Assembly (NCBI RefSeq): GCF_015207505.1 | Contig: NZ_JADEWT010000013.1 | Location: 20,017 to 84,016 of the forward strand | Source: Tychonema sp. LEGE 06208 | Lineage (GTDB): Bacteria > Cyanobacteriota > Cyanobacteriia > Cyanobacteriales > Microcoleaceae | Length of the DNA: 64,000 bases | Reading direction: 5' to 3' | Notes under the pieces: generated by a model | Database searches by the model: none | What the model saw: only the letters and a program-made list of their open reading frames with translations | Told to the model about the DNA's origin: nothing | Shown here: in pieces, positions 1 through 8,143 of the stretch | How the letters are laid out: each line of letters opens with the position of its first letter | Numbering within the stretch: position 1 is the first letter of the stretch | Made by a program: the position numbers and the translations under genes

Positions 1-1
1 T

Positions 2-439
2 CTAGAGGAAGCGAAAGAGGATTTTCGCGAAGGTTCTTTATGCCTCTTATTTTCAACAGAAAACAAGATATTCCAAATTGGTGAAATAATGCCTCATAGT
101 TCCGATCAAGAAACGACAGAAGGATGTTTTGTAAGATATAGAGTAAATGTAACTTATAAGCCTTCTGATGATATTGATGAAATTCTTACGAATGAAAAGT
201 ATAAAATAATATCTGATGCTAAGGATATGGAGGAATTACCTTATGAAATTCTAAAGGATTTTGAAGAAGAAGTTAATGAATATCAGGAATATCAGAAAAT
301 GCTCGCCGATCCGAAATATCAAAAATGGATAGAAAAAGGTAAGAAGAAGACGCAATTAGAAATTATTGACAGAATATTAGAAATTGGCGATCCCACTTTA
401 ATGAAGAAAGAGCTAGAATTACTCCGTCAATCCATTTAA
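2..439 (+). CDS. Hypothetical protein, 5' end outside window
   Basis: The reading frame is open from the first bases of the window through the ATG at 89 to the TAA at 437-439, so the ATG is probably internal and the gene starts to the left. About 145 residues are visible. The C-terminal half is rich in Glu and Lys and should be mostly helical. No signal peptide, membrane segment or catalytic motif is visible and I do not recognise the family. It lies just upstream of toxin-related sequence, so it may be an immunity or accessory protein of a neighbouring polymorphic-toxin locus; that is inferred from position only. Confidence 0.6.
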   Translation, partial: LEEAKEDFREGSLCLLFSTENKIFQIGEIMPHSSDQETTEGCFVRYRVNVTYKPSDDIDEILTNEKYKIISDAKDMEELPYEILKDFEEEVNEYQEYQKMLADPKYQKWIEKGKKKTQLEIIDRILEIGDPTLMKKELELLRQSI

Positions 440-605
440 TGTGCCATCATTGTGTTCTCAATACCAACTTAATTTTACAATGGTTATGGGATAAAATCAT
501 CGTCTTTACCGGCCATAATAGTAATAGCAGGCTACTTGCAAAAGTGCCATTAATTGTCAGAAAATCAAAGAGAATTTATTGTTTCAGAGTTTATACTTAT
601 CTTAA

Positions 606-740
606 GTCTTTGCTAAAAGTTTAAGTAACTTCTTTGCTGGTAAGCCCGTAAGATGGCAGATTGAAGGAACTAGAGATAGTGTTAGTATTAGGGTAATAGT
701 AGAACCTGATGGGAGAGGAATCATTGTATTGACTAAGTGA
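606..740 (+). pseudogene. C-terminal tail fragment, possibly of a polymorphic toxin
   Basis: After a stop at 603-605 a short frame reads to the TGA at 738-740. It contains [20 protein letters not shown] and ends with [13 protein letters not shown] closing beta-strand pattern with a turn like PDG followed by a short hydrophobic strand and stop is common at the C-terminus of secreted toxin domains, but there is no start codon context and no N-terminal part. It sits 75 bp before an orphan CdiA-type toxin, so I read it as the remnant of an older toxin tip. The family cannot be named from this length. Confidence 0.4.
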
Positions 741-814
741 GAAACCCAGTTCTTTTTCTCAAGTGACTTGGCTCATAATGTGCGATAATTCACCAAAATT
801 TTAAATAACCAAAA

Positions 815-1252
815 ATGGTGAATAACGGGACTAACCAAACCCCTAAGCAAAATTCGGCTAATTGTGGCAGTATTGATGAATCAGAAAGAGCTTTTGGTGC
901 AACCGAAAGAGCGATTGCTGAATTTCTGGAAAGAGAGGGAAAGAATGTTAAAGCCTTGGTAGAAAAAACCGATGGAGGTAGAAATCCCGATGCTGAGGTA
1001 GATGGAAAACGCACTGAATTCAAAAGTCTAGATGCCGGTGCTACAAGCGCGACAGTGAAAAATCAGATCAACAACTCGATTAGACGAGGGGGACAAGCTA
1101 GGGATATAATTATAGATGCTAGGGTGTCTGGGTTGATAGAGGCTGAGGCTGAACGAGGTTTGCAGAGGGCGAAAAATATTACACGCGGAAAAATTGATAG
1201 CGTCCGAATTATTGGCGATATCTATGACATCACTTTTACTGAGTTTCAATAA
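815..1252 (+). CDS. Orphan CdiA-type C-terminal nuclease toxin
   Basis: This 145-residue protein corresponds to the toxin tip of contact-dependent inhibition proteins (CdiA_C-type nuclease). Residues 58-70 read PDAEVDGKRTEFK, which has the spacing of a PD-(D/E)xK nuclease centre with Asp59 or Asp63 and Glu68-Lys70. The later segment RGGQARDIIIDARVSGL and the closing KIDSVRIIGD strand also fit that family. Unlike CdiA it has no signal peptide, no haemagglutinin repeats and no pretoxin region; a stop codon lies three codons before the ATG. It is therefore an orphan module, probably left by recombination of toxin tips. A probable immunity gene starts 11 bp downstream. Confidence 0.8.
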   Translation: MVNNGTNQTPKQNSANCGSIDESERAFGATERAIAEFLEREGKNVKALVEKTDGGRNPDAEVDGKRTEFKSLDAGATSATVKNQINNSIRRGGQARDIIIDARVSGLIEAEAERGLQRAKNITRGKIDSVRIIGDIYDITFTEFQ

Positions 1253-1263
1253 AGGAGGTTTTT

Positions 1264-1647
1264 ATGTCTCGCACACTAGATATTTTTGTATACTTTCCGC
1301 AGGACATCGAACATTTAATCAAACAATTAGAGTTGATATTGGCTCTAAAATTTGAGCTTGTTTCTGATGATACTGATAACTGGTATGAGTTTCGCAACTC
1401 AACAATCACTCTTACTGTAGGAAAGCATGATTTTGAAAACGATCGAGATATCAAATTTGAAGAATACCCTTATAACCTATCAATCAGAGCGTTGAACATC
1501 TCGAATGAACTTGAGAGGCAAAAGTGGTGTGATGATTTTGCTAGTTATGTTTTCCAAAAGTTGAAAGCTACAGAAAGCTATCGTTTAATGCTGGTAGATA
1601 ACCTACAAGTGAAATTAGAGGAGTTTGCGCCATTGGTGAAGGTTTGA
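1264..1647 (+). CDS. Probable immunity protein for the CdiA-type toxin
   Basis: A 127-residue acidic, soluble protein with no signal peptide or membrane segment. It begins 11 bp after the toxin stop codon and has a near-perfect Shine-Dalgarno sequence, AAAGGAGG, at 1252-1259. Tight coupling to a CdiA-type toxin tip is the usual arrangement of a cognate immunity (CdiI-like) gene, because these proteins bind and block the toxin in the cytoplasm. The protein sequence itself gives no family match that I recognise, as expected for fast-evolving immunity proteins, so the function rests on position, size and the strong ribosome binding site. Confidence 0.65.
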   Translation: MSRTLDIFVYFPQDIEHLIKQLELILALKFELVSDDTDNWYEFRNSTITLTVGKHDFENDRDIKFEEYPYNLSIRALNISNELERQKWCDDFASYVFQKLKATESYRLMLVDNLQVKLEEFAPLVKV

Positions 1648-1829
1648 TCCAACATCATAATAGGCTTAGATGAAACAGGAAATTTAGGGGTTGTCATCCA
1701 TACCTTTAAACAAACCGATCGCACTTCTTGCATATTTCGGCTCATTTGAGCCCGTAAAGCTAACTTCAGCGATAAATTATCGAATATGTTACACTTTATG
1801 TCTAGAGAAGAGAAAGGGAGTCAAACAAA

Positions 1830-2327
1830 ATGACAACTATCCAATCAATAACAACTGCAATAACATCCCTTTACGAACGGGATTTTTATCTGTGGTTACA
1901 GACAACTATCAACTTATTAAAAGAGGGAAAGTTTGCCGAAATAGATTTAGAGAACTTACTAGAGGAACTAGAAAGTATGGGAAAAAGCGATAAAAATGCT
2001 TTAAAAAGTAATTTGAGGGTACTTTTAATGCACTTACTTAAGTATAAATATCAGCCAGAAAAACGAACAAATAGTTGGGTGTACACCATTCGTGAACATC
2101 GTAAACGCATCCGAGATACCTTCAAAACCAGTCCGAGTTTATATCGTTTTTTTGAAGAGATATTTAATGAATCTTATCAAGATGCTAGGGAATTAGCCGC
2201 AGATGAAACAGGTTTATCTATTGCGATATTCCCCCCAGAGTCTCCTTTTACGGAAGAAGAAGTTCTTAATCCTGATTTTTTACCGCCTGACAGCGATCAA
2301 TCTGAAAATTCTGAGAATATTGAATAA
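1830..2327 (+). CDS. DUF29 family protein
   Basis: This 165-residue protein has the features of DUF29, a family very common and often multicopy in filamentous cyanobacteria. They are LYERDFYLWLQTTINLLKEG near residues 14-33, the acidic helix ENLLEELESMGKSDKNAL, the LLMHLLKYKYQPE segment and a charged, proline-rich C-terminus. No function is established for the family and no catalytic residues are evident. The start ATG is preceded by GGGAG about ten bases upstream. Its neighbour is an Uma2-family gene, also a typical member of the accessory gene pool of these genomes. Confidence 0.88.
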   Translation: MTTIQSITTAITSLYERDFYLWLQTTINLLKEGKFAEIDLENLLEELESMGKSDKNALKSNLRVLLMHLLKYKYQPEKRTNSWVYTIREHRKRIRDTFKTSPSLYRFFEEIFNESYQDARELAADETGLSIAIFPPESPFTEEEVLNPDFLPPDSDQSENSENIE

Positions 2328-2401
2328 TTGAATCAGATATCCTTCTCTGTACCGATCTGTCATAATAGGATCGGCGAATATGCAAAAGCCAATACATAAC
2401 T

Positions 2402-2941
2402 ATGGTCGCTGCTACTGTCGCACAGAAGCATTTTACTCTAGAAGAGTTCACGGCTAATCCCCTCGACCAAATCGAATGGGTGGATGGAAAACTCGTTGAG
2501 AAAGATGGAGTCACAGTCAAGCATGGTAAAATTCAATCAAGGCTGGGTTGTGCTTGGGCAAATTACAGAACTTTAAGCAAAAATGGAGGTAAACTTTATA
2601 TTTCACCACCTTGTCGCACTAGCCGACAAATTCGCCGGCCCGATGTCGCTTATCTCACACCCGAATTAGTTGCACAATTTGGTAATATTGCCACTTTACC
2701 CCAAAGTTTCCCCTTAATTGCCGAAATAGTTTCACCCACCGATATCGCGGAAGATGTCTTTCTCAAAGCACAGGAATATTTAGCATCTAGCTGTCAGGAA
2801 GTCTGGTTAGTTTTTCCAGAAAGTCGTTTAATATTCGTGATAACTCAAGATAGAATGCTGACATTTAGAGCCGGTGAAACTGCCACCACTCAACAAATCC
2901 TCAGCGGTTTCAGCATCGAGGTCGATCGACTGTTAGCTTAA
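2402..2941 (+). CDS. Uma2 family putative endonuclease (DUF820)
   Basis: A 179-residue protein of the Uma2/DUF820 family, a PD-(D/E)xK-type restriction-like fold that is greatly expanded in cyanobacteria. Visible features are the N-terminal FTLEEF..NP, the IEWVDGKLVEKDG strand-turn, the RRPDVAYLTPE motif with the conserved Asp, and the IAEIVSPTD segment followed by K.QEYL.S...EVWLV. These segments supply the expected acidic and lysine residues of the nuclease site. The biological role of these proteins is unknown. Nothing suggests a partner gene; it is followed by a 143-bp spacer. Confidence 0.9.
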   Translation: MVAATVAQKHFTLEEFTANPLDQIEWVDGKLVEKDGVTVKHGKIQSRLGCAWANYRTLSKNGGKLYISPPCRTSRQIRRPDVAYLTPELVAQFGNIATLPQSFPLIAEIVSPTDIAEDVFLKAQEYLASSCQEVWLVFPESRLIFVITQDRMLTFRAGETATTQQILSGFSIEVDRLLA

Positions 2942-3084
2942 ACATCAAACTAAATTGCTACAATATCTTTAAGACTCCCCCAGTCTCGCGTTGTGCGGAC
3001 TTCGTTTGTAGAGCCTCCGAATTCTCTTCGGTGGTGTTTGAAATCCAGATTTAATCTCCCATCCTTCTCGGAGCACAAACCGCC

Positions 3085-4266
3085 ATGTCAGACGACTTTT
3101 CCCTAGACGAGCTGTTAAACAAAAGTTACGACGCTTTCAAAGAAGCAGAAAACCAAGTGGGACAGTGCAATGTTTTAGTCATCGGCAAAACCGGAGTCGG
3201 CAAAAGTACCCTGATCAATTCTGTGTTTCGCCAGCGCTTGGCAGAAACCGGAGTCGGCCGCCCCGTCACTCACGGTATTCGCCAATATACCAAACCGAAT
3301 TGCCCGATCGCAGTTTACGACACTCCCGGACTAGAACTCAACGCCGAACAAATTAAAATTATTCAATTAAACGTTGCTAAACTAATTGAAGACCAAAGAC
3401 TCCTGCACCCCAAAGAACACATTCACGTCATCTGGTACTGCATCAATCACAGCGCCAATAGAATAGAATCAGTCGAGGAAAACTGGCTAAAAGAAATGGA
3501 AGTCAAAGATGTACCAGTGATTTTAGTGCTCACTCAAACTACATCGAAAAAGCCCAGCGAGTTTTTCAAGCAACTCGAACACATGAATTTGCCAGTCAGT
3601 CAAATCATCCCCGTCATGGCAGAACCGGAAGAAATAGATGAGGATTATACAGTAAAATCTCACGGTTTAGACAAATTGGTGGATGCAACTTTTCAACTGC
3701 TGCCGGAAGTCGCTCAAAAAGCTTTTGTGAAAGAACAAATTGCCAATGTTTCGCTCAAATCTGACATGGCATTTAAGTATGTAACTGGTTATGTTGCCGG
3801 TTCTGCAATTGTCGGTGCGACTCCTGTACCGTTTGCTGATGCGCCGATTTTGATGGCGATGCAAACGGCAATGATTGCTAATATTACTGTGATTTTTGGA
3901 ATGCCCTTTGATAAGGGGTTTGTTTCGGCGATGCTATCTGCGATTAGCGGTGCTGGCGGGGTTACTGCTGTGGGTAGAAGTATTGTGACTAATTTGATCA
4001 AAATGATTCCCGGTGCTGGTACTGTTGTCGGCGGTGCAATCTCCGGTGCAACGGCGGCAACTCTCACCCTTGCCCTCGGTTTGGCTTACATTGAAGTGCT
4101 TAAAACTTATATGAAAGCTCAAATTAATGGTGAAGAAGTTTCTTTGCAGCAGTTGACAAAGATGTTTGTGGAATTGTACAAGGATTATGCTAGTTCGGGA
4201 CGCAAAACTTTGAGGGATGACAAGCAGAATCAACCGAAGCCTCCCAATCAAATTAATATTGAGTAA
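3085..4266 (+). CDS. GTPase with C-terminal DUF697 membrane domain
   Basis: A 393-residue Era/Dynamin-like GTPase. The P-loop GKTGVGKST is at residues 34-42, the G3 motif DTPG at 79-82, and LTQT is the likely G4 equivalent. From about residue 230 to 350 the protein becomes strongly hydrophobic and alanine/glycine rich, beginning [19 protein letters not shown], which is the DUF697 signature of the YcjF-like membrane-associated module. GTPase plus DUF697 fusions are known in cyanobacteria, but their role is not settled; a stress or membrane-remodelling function is a guess. The C-terminus ends just as a heptanucleotide repeat field begins. Confidence 0.88.
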   Translation: MSDDFSLDELLNKSYDAFKEAENQVGQCNVLVIGKTGVGKSTLINSVFRQRLAETGVGRPVTHGIRQYTKPNCPIAVYDTPGLELNAEQIKIIQLNVAKLIEDQRLLHPKEHIHVIWYCINHSANRIESVEENWLKEMEVKDVPVILVLTQTTSKKPSEFFKQLEHMNLPVSQIIPVMAEPEEIDEDYTVKSHGLDKLVDATFQLLPEVAQKAFVKEQIANVSLKSDMAFKYVTGYVAGSAIVGATPVPFADAPILMAMQTAMIANITVIFGMPFDKGFVSAMLSAISGAGGVTAVGRSIVTNLIKMIPGAGTVVGGAISGATAATLTLALGLAYIEVLKTYMKAQINGEEVSLQQLTKMFVELYKDYASSGRKTLRDDKQNQPKPPNQINIE

Positions 4267-4427
4267 ATGGGGCATTGGGAATTGGGCATTGGGCATTGGG
4301 AATTGGGCATTGGGCATTGGGAATTGGGCATTGGGCATTGGGCATTGGGAATTGGGAATTGGGAATTGGGCATTGGGCATTGGGAATTGGGCATTGGGAA
4401 TTGGGAATTGGGAATTGGTTAGTTTCA
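4267..4427 (+). repeat. Heptanucleotide array GGGCATT/GGGAATT
   Basis: About 23 units of 7 bp alternate between GGGCATT and GGGAATT immediately after the GTPase stop codon. The pattern is the short tandemly repeated repetitive (STRR) type known from cyanobacteria. Long reading frames through it on both strands encode only periodic Trp/Gly/Ile or Pro/Asn/Gln peptides and are artefacts. Confidence 0.95.
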
Positions 4428-4456
4428 ATTACTAATTACCCATTTTTTATTACCAA

Positions 4457-4925
4457 TTGACAACTAACAACTAACAACTAATAGCTAACAACTAATAGCT
4501 AACAACTAATAGCTAACAACTAACAACTAATAGCTAACAACTAACAACTAATAGCTAACAACTAACAACTAATAGCTAACAACTAACAACTAATAGCTAA
4601 CAACTAACAACTAACAGCTAACAACTAACAACTAACAACTAACAACTAACAGCTAACAACTAACAACTAATAGCTAACAACTAACAACTAACAACTAACA
4701 ACTAACAACTAACAGCTAACAACTAACAAATAACAACTAACAACTAACAACTAACAACTAATAACTAACAACTAACAACCAACAACTAATAGCTAACAAC
4801 TAACAACTAACAACTAACAACTAACAACTAACAACTAACAACTAACAACTAACAACCAACAACTAACAACTAAAAACTAACAACTAAAAACTAACAACTA
4901 ACAACTAACAACTAACAACTAACAA
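4457..4925 (+). repeat. Long heptanucleotide array CTAACAA/CTAATAG
   Basis: Roughly 65 tandem 7-bp units, mostly CTAACAA with interspersed CTAATAG, CTAACAG and occasional single-base variants. It is the largest array in the window, and is separated from the GGGCATT array by only about 30 bp. The variant units are themselves arranged in higher-order groups (for example CTAACAACTAACAACTAATAG repeated several times), suggesting growth by duplication of multi-unit blocks. Confidence 0.95.
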
Positions 4926-5256
4926 TCAGCACTCAGTTAGTTCTACCGGGTTTTAGTGTTGCTGTTGATGAGTTGTTGGGTTGATGGCAAATATTGGTTA
5001 ATTAGTTATATCTAACTGCTTTCTGGCAGAGTTCGCCCGTGCTGTTTGCGATTGTTTGTGAAAAAATGCTTGACAAAATGCCGTAGCTTGCGGGGCTGGA
5101 CACGATCGCACTGCTAGTTAAGTTAATGAAAGTTATTGGCAATAAACAGTGTAGTTTTAAATTTGCACAAAATCGCCGACAGCGGTAATATATTTATTGC
5201 TTTGTTTGCAAATTTAGCGTAAATTCCGATCGAGAATTAAAACGATTAATAGAAAT
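4926..5256. other. Upstream region of ferredoxin, no gene seen
   Basis: No coding frame, RNA gene or repeat stands out here apart from the ragged end of the heptamer array. A TTGACA lies at 5069 but lacks a clear -10 box at normal spacing. The region probably carries the promoter and leader of the ferredoxin gene; AAACGATTAATAGAAAT just before the ATG offers no clear Shine-Dalgarno. Confidence 0.4.
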
Positions 5257-5574
5257 ATGTCCAAGATTTACACTGTTGAATTGATCCACCAAGGCACTAC
5301 CCATACCGTACAAGTGCCGGAAAACAAACAAATTCTGCAGACGGCGGCCGCTGCGGGTATTGAGTTGCCGAGTTCTTGCAATGCGGGGGTTTGTACTACC
5401 TGCGCTGCAAAAATTATTGAAGGGGAAGTCGAACAAAGCGATGGGATGGGCGTGAGCCCGGAACTTCAGGCGGAAGGTTATGTGTTGCTGTGCGTTGCTT
5501 ATCCGAGATCGAACTTGAAGATAGAAACAGAAAAAGAAGATATTGTGTACGCTCGGCAGTTTGGCAAACCATAG
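5257..5574 (+). CDS. Plant-type [2Fe-2S] ferredoxin
   Basis: A 105-residue soluble ferredoxin that should carry one [2Fe-2S] cluster for single-electron transfer. Cluster ligands are Cys41, Cys46 and Cys49 in the motif CNAGVCTTCA, plus Cys79 in VLLCVAYP, which is the classic plant/cyanobacterial spacing. It differs from photosynthetic PetF in detail (for example SSCNAGVC rather than the usual SCRAGACSSC), so it is probably one of the alternative ferredoxins rather than the main photosystem I acceptor. It is followed by a small conserved gene and DUF3326 on the same strand. Confidence 0.93.
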   Translation: MSKIYTVELIHQGTTHTVQVPENKQILQTAAAAGIELPSSCNAGVCTTCAAKIIEGEVEQSDGMGVSPELQAEGYVLLCVAYPRSNLKIETEKEDIVYARQFGKP

Positions 5575-5619
5575 AAATAAACTAAAATTGACATAAATAT
5601 CGATCGCGGTAAACCTATT

Positions 5620-5823
5620 ATGGATCGCCCTATGACCACCCATTTCATTTCCGCAGAAGTTGACCTCCACGATACCGCCGAAGAACTGCACTCGGCGATT
5701 GAAATTGAACTGCAAAAGCACGGCGAACCGCTGCGCTGGGCTGTCACAGATGTGGATGTCGATCGCCAAAAAGCTGTGGTAGAAGGCTACGTGCTCGTGG
5801 AATCATCCCCCGTAGCAGCGTGA
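5620..5823 (+). CDS. Small conserved hypothetical protein
   Basis: A 67-residue acidic protein, possibly starting at the second Met (MTTHFIS, five codons in). It shows an alternating beta-alpha-beta pattern: HFISAEVDL, a helix AEELHSAIEIELQKHG, then LRWAVTDVDVDRQKAVVEGYVLVE. No catalytic motif is evident and I do not recognise a named family. Its TGA overlaps the GTG start of the next gene by four bases (GTGA), so the two are very likely translationally coupled and function together. Confidence 0.7.
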   Translation: MDRPMTTHFISAEVDLHDTAEELHSAIEIELQKHGEPLRWAVTDVDVDRQKAVVEGYVLVESSPVAA

Positions 5824-6911
5824 ACTCTCCCCCTTTAACAGTGGTTTTGATAGTCCCCACAGGCGTTGGAGCCTCGATTGGTGGCTTTGCAGGAGATGCG
5901 CTGCCGGTGGCTAGGGCGATCGCCCAAGTTTCAGATACGCTGATTACTCACCCCAACGTCCTCAACGGCGCTCAACTTTATTGGCCGATACCTAACGCTC
6001 TCTACGTGGAAGGTTACGCCCTTGACAAGTTTGCAGCAGGATGCTGGGGATTGCAACCAGTACATCAAAATCGCATAGGCTTAATCCTAGATTCCGCGAT
6101 CGAACCAGAGTTGCAGTTGCGGCACTTGCAAGCCGTTGACGCTGCTAGGGCCACATTAGGTTTGAACGTAAGTGATTGTATTTTGACCGATCGCCCCCTG
6201 GAAGTAGAATTGCGTATTTCAGAATCAGGGGCATCCTGGGGGACAATCGGCAATCCCGACAGTTTATTGCGCGCCGCCGAAAAATTGATCCGACAAGCAA
6301 AAGTCGAGGCGATCGCCGTTGTGGCGAGATTTCCCGACGATGAAGGTAGCATCGCCCTCGAAAACTACCGCCGCGGCAAAGGAGTTGACCCCCTCGCCGG
6401 CGCGGAAGCTGTCATCAGCCACCTGATCGTCAGAACTTTTAAAATTCCCTGCGCCCACGCCCCGGCGCTGTCTGCGCTTCCCCTCGATCCGCAGCTTTCC
6501 CCGCGATCGGCTGCTGAGGAAATCGGGTATACTTTTTTACCTTGCGTGCTTGCCGGTCTGGGCAAAGCTCCCCAATTTGTCGGGCCAGAAAGCGCTCTAG
6601 GGAGTCAATTATCGATTACTGCCGATCGAGTCGATGCGGTGGTCATACCCGCCACAGCGTGCGGCGGCAGTGCTATCCTGAGTTTGAGCGGGCGATCGTC
6701 GGTACAAATTATCGCTGTGGGCGACAACAAAACCCAGATGCAGGCGACTCCAGAAAAACTCGGAATCAAAGCTTTGCAGGTAAACTCATATTTAGAGGCG
6801 ATCGGAGTCTTGGTCGCTTTACGAGCCGGCATCACTCCAACTTCCTTGGGTGCAGACATTTCCCCCCTGCGTTGTTTGTCTGACTCAGCTCAACAAATCT
6901 CAAATCTGTAA
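5820..6911 (+). CDS. DUF3326 domain protein
   Basis: A 363-residue soluble protein of the DUF3326 family found in cyanobacteria and plants. Recognisable segments are VLIVPTGVGASIGGFAGDALPVAR at the N-terminus, the LITHPNVLNGA motif and the glycine-rich VVIPATACGGSAILSLSGR near the C-terminus. No enzymatic activity is established. The GTG start is chosen because it overlaps the stop of the preceding 67-residue gene by four bases. The DNA is rich in HIP1 sites, as expected of resident core sequence. A CPBP protease gene follows 22 bp later. Confidence 0.88.
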   Translation: MNSPPLTVVLIVPTGVGASIGGFAGDALPVARAIAQVSDTLITHPNVLNGAQLYWPIPNALYVEGYALDKFAAGCWGLQPVHQNRIGLILDSAIEPELQLRHLQAVDAARATLGLNVSDCILTDRPLEVELRISESGASWGTIGNPDSLLRAAEKLIRQAKVEAIAVVARFPDDEGSIALENYRRGKGVDPLAGAEAVISHLIVRTFKIPCAHAPALSALPLDPQLSPRSAAEEIGYTFLPCVLAGLGKAPQFVGPESALGSQLSITADRVDAVVIPATACGGSAILSLSGRSSVQIIAVGDNKTQMQATPEKLGIKALQVNSYLEAIGVLVALRAGITPTSLGADISPLRCLSDSAQQISNL

Positions 6912-6933
6912 TCCATAATCTAAAATTGATTAA

Positions 6934-7527
6934 GTGGCAGAAAAACTTCCCGAAAATCCTGAAATTGAACCCTTAACGCGCACCCAAGTTTTAGTAGCAA
7001 TGGGTGTAACAGCCATTATGTTGCTGGCGGTAGCTAAAGTGTGGTTGCTATTTGGATCGGTATCGCTTTTGCCAGTCAAATTGAACGTAATGGATTTGCT
7101 CGCAGGATGTGTGATCGGACTGGCAATTACAGGCGGTAGCGCGATCGTTTATCGCCTTTGGCCCGGTTATCGCCGGAGTGCTGACGTTTACTTAGAAGTA
7201 GTGCTCAAACCCCTATTTTGGCCGGATTTAATTTGGCTGGGACTGCTACCGGGACTGAGCGAAGAATTGTTATTTCGAGGCGTGATGCTTTCTGCCTTGG
7301 GAATGAATTTTACTGGTTTAATTTTATCAAGTTTTTGCTTCGGCATTCTGCACTTAGGAGGCACGGATCAATGGCCTTATGCTGTTTGGGCGACGGCGGT
7401 GGGATTGCTGTTAGGTTACAGTGTTTTAGTGACTGGGAATTTGTTAGTGCCAATTACGGCTCATATCTGTACAAATTTGATTTCTAGCTGTGTTTGGAAG
7501 TGGGAAAATAATCAAGTGAAGCAGTAG
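6934..7527 (+). CDS. CPBP family intramembrane glutamic protease
   Basis: A 197-residue integral membrane protein with about five hydrophobic segments. The CPBP (Abi, Rce1-like) signature is intact. The Glu110-Glu111 pair with Arg115 is in SEELLFRG, a His is in the FCFGILHLGG segment (His140), and His177 and Asn181 are in ITAHICTN. Such proteins are metal-independent or glutamate-based intramembrane proteases; in bacteria, roles include self-immunity and processing of membrane peptides. The start is GTG, directly downstream of DUF3326 with a short spacer, so co-transcription is likely. Confidence 0.9.
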   Translation: MAEKLPENPEIEPLTRTQVLVAMGVTAIMLLAVAKVWLLFGSVSLLPVKLNVMDLLAGCVIGLAITGGSAIVYRLWPGYRRSADVYLEVVLKPLFWPDLIWLGLLPGLSEELLFRGVMLSALGMNFTGLILSSFCFGILHLGGTDQWPYAVWATAVGLLLGYSVLVTGNLLVPITAHICTNLISSCVWKWENNQVKQ

Positions 7528-7726
7528 GGCGATCGCACTTCCAAAGCGGCGATTGAAATCGCGCCTGCGCGGAATATAGCAATAAATGCCAACGCGCCAG
7601 GTTTTTTTTTAGATTGAACGAACCGCGAAGACGCTTTAGGCGAAGCCGCGCGTCAGCGCTAGGGCGCGAAGGAAGAGGAAGAGTTCACAGAGGTGAAAAG
7701 GTTTTAACCGCCGATTTTTATCTGTG

Positions 7727-8143
7727 TTAAGGCAGTTTGTAGCTGCTCGATCGCACGATCAATTCACCTTGACTGGGGTTGCGACTGAAAATAAAAGCTC
7801 CTGCTTGAGTTTCGCCGCTTGACAAAAAGTCAATTTGTTGGTCGCCGGATTCCAAAACTTCGCCGTTGACTCGTAGTTCCGCAATAATTTGCACTGATTC
7901 AGCCGTTTCGCCGCCCGTGTTAGTCACTGTAAACGGCACGTAAAATTGCCCTTGGGTTTCGCGAATTGGTGCATTGCGAGTGACAGAAATCACCGGAGGT
8001 TTCTGTTCTTTAGTCGCCCAGTTGTAGAGTACGAGTCCGGTGAGGCCAGAAAGGATGAAACAGGCGATCGCAAATGTCACCCATTCAGCAGGATTTCTTT
8101 TTTGTTGCTGTTCGCGATCGCTTTCTGTATTGTTTTCACTCAT
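7727..8143 (-). CDS. TIGR02588 family membrane-anchored protein
   Basis: Starting at MSENNTE this is a 138-residue protein with one membrane segment (VTFAIACFILSGLTGLVLYNWA) and an outside beta-sandwich-like domain ending QGELIVRSSSYKLP. It matches the family described as TIGR02588. The longer frame to 8221 would add 26 unlikely residues. The start at 8143 is preferred because its ATG overlaps the upstream gene's TGA as ATGA, implying translational coupling. Its partner is the polytopic TIGR02587 protein, with which it normally occurs. The function is unknown. Confidence 0.85.
   Translation of the reverse strand: MSENNTESDREQQQKRNPAEWVTFAIACFILSGLTGLVLYNWATKEQKPPVISVTRNAPIRETQGQFYVPFTVTNTGGETAESVQIIAELRVNGEVLESGDQQIDFLSSGETQAGAFIFSRNPSQGELIVRSSSYKLP

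Noticed and set aside
439..624. A 61-residue frame directly after the first gene.
   Set aside because: No ribosome binding site or recognisable composition; its end overlaps the toxin-tail fragment in another frame.
1691..1993. A 100-residue frame overlapping the start of the DUF29 gene.
   Set aside because: It overlaps the well-supported DUF29 gene in another frame and shows no family features.
3934..4460. Long frames on both strands through the GGGCATT array, up to 164 residues.
   Set aside because: They translate only repeat DNA into periodic peptides and overlap the GTPase gene antisense.
5194..5769. A 191-residue minus-strand frame opposite the ferredoxin gene.
   Set aside because: Antisense shadow of a clear ferredoxin and the following small gene; no start site or domain.
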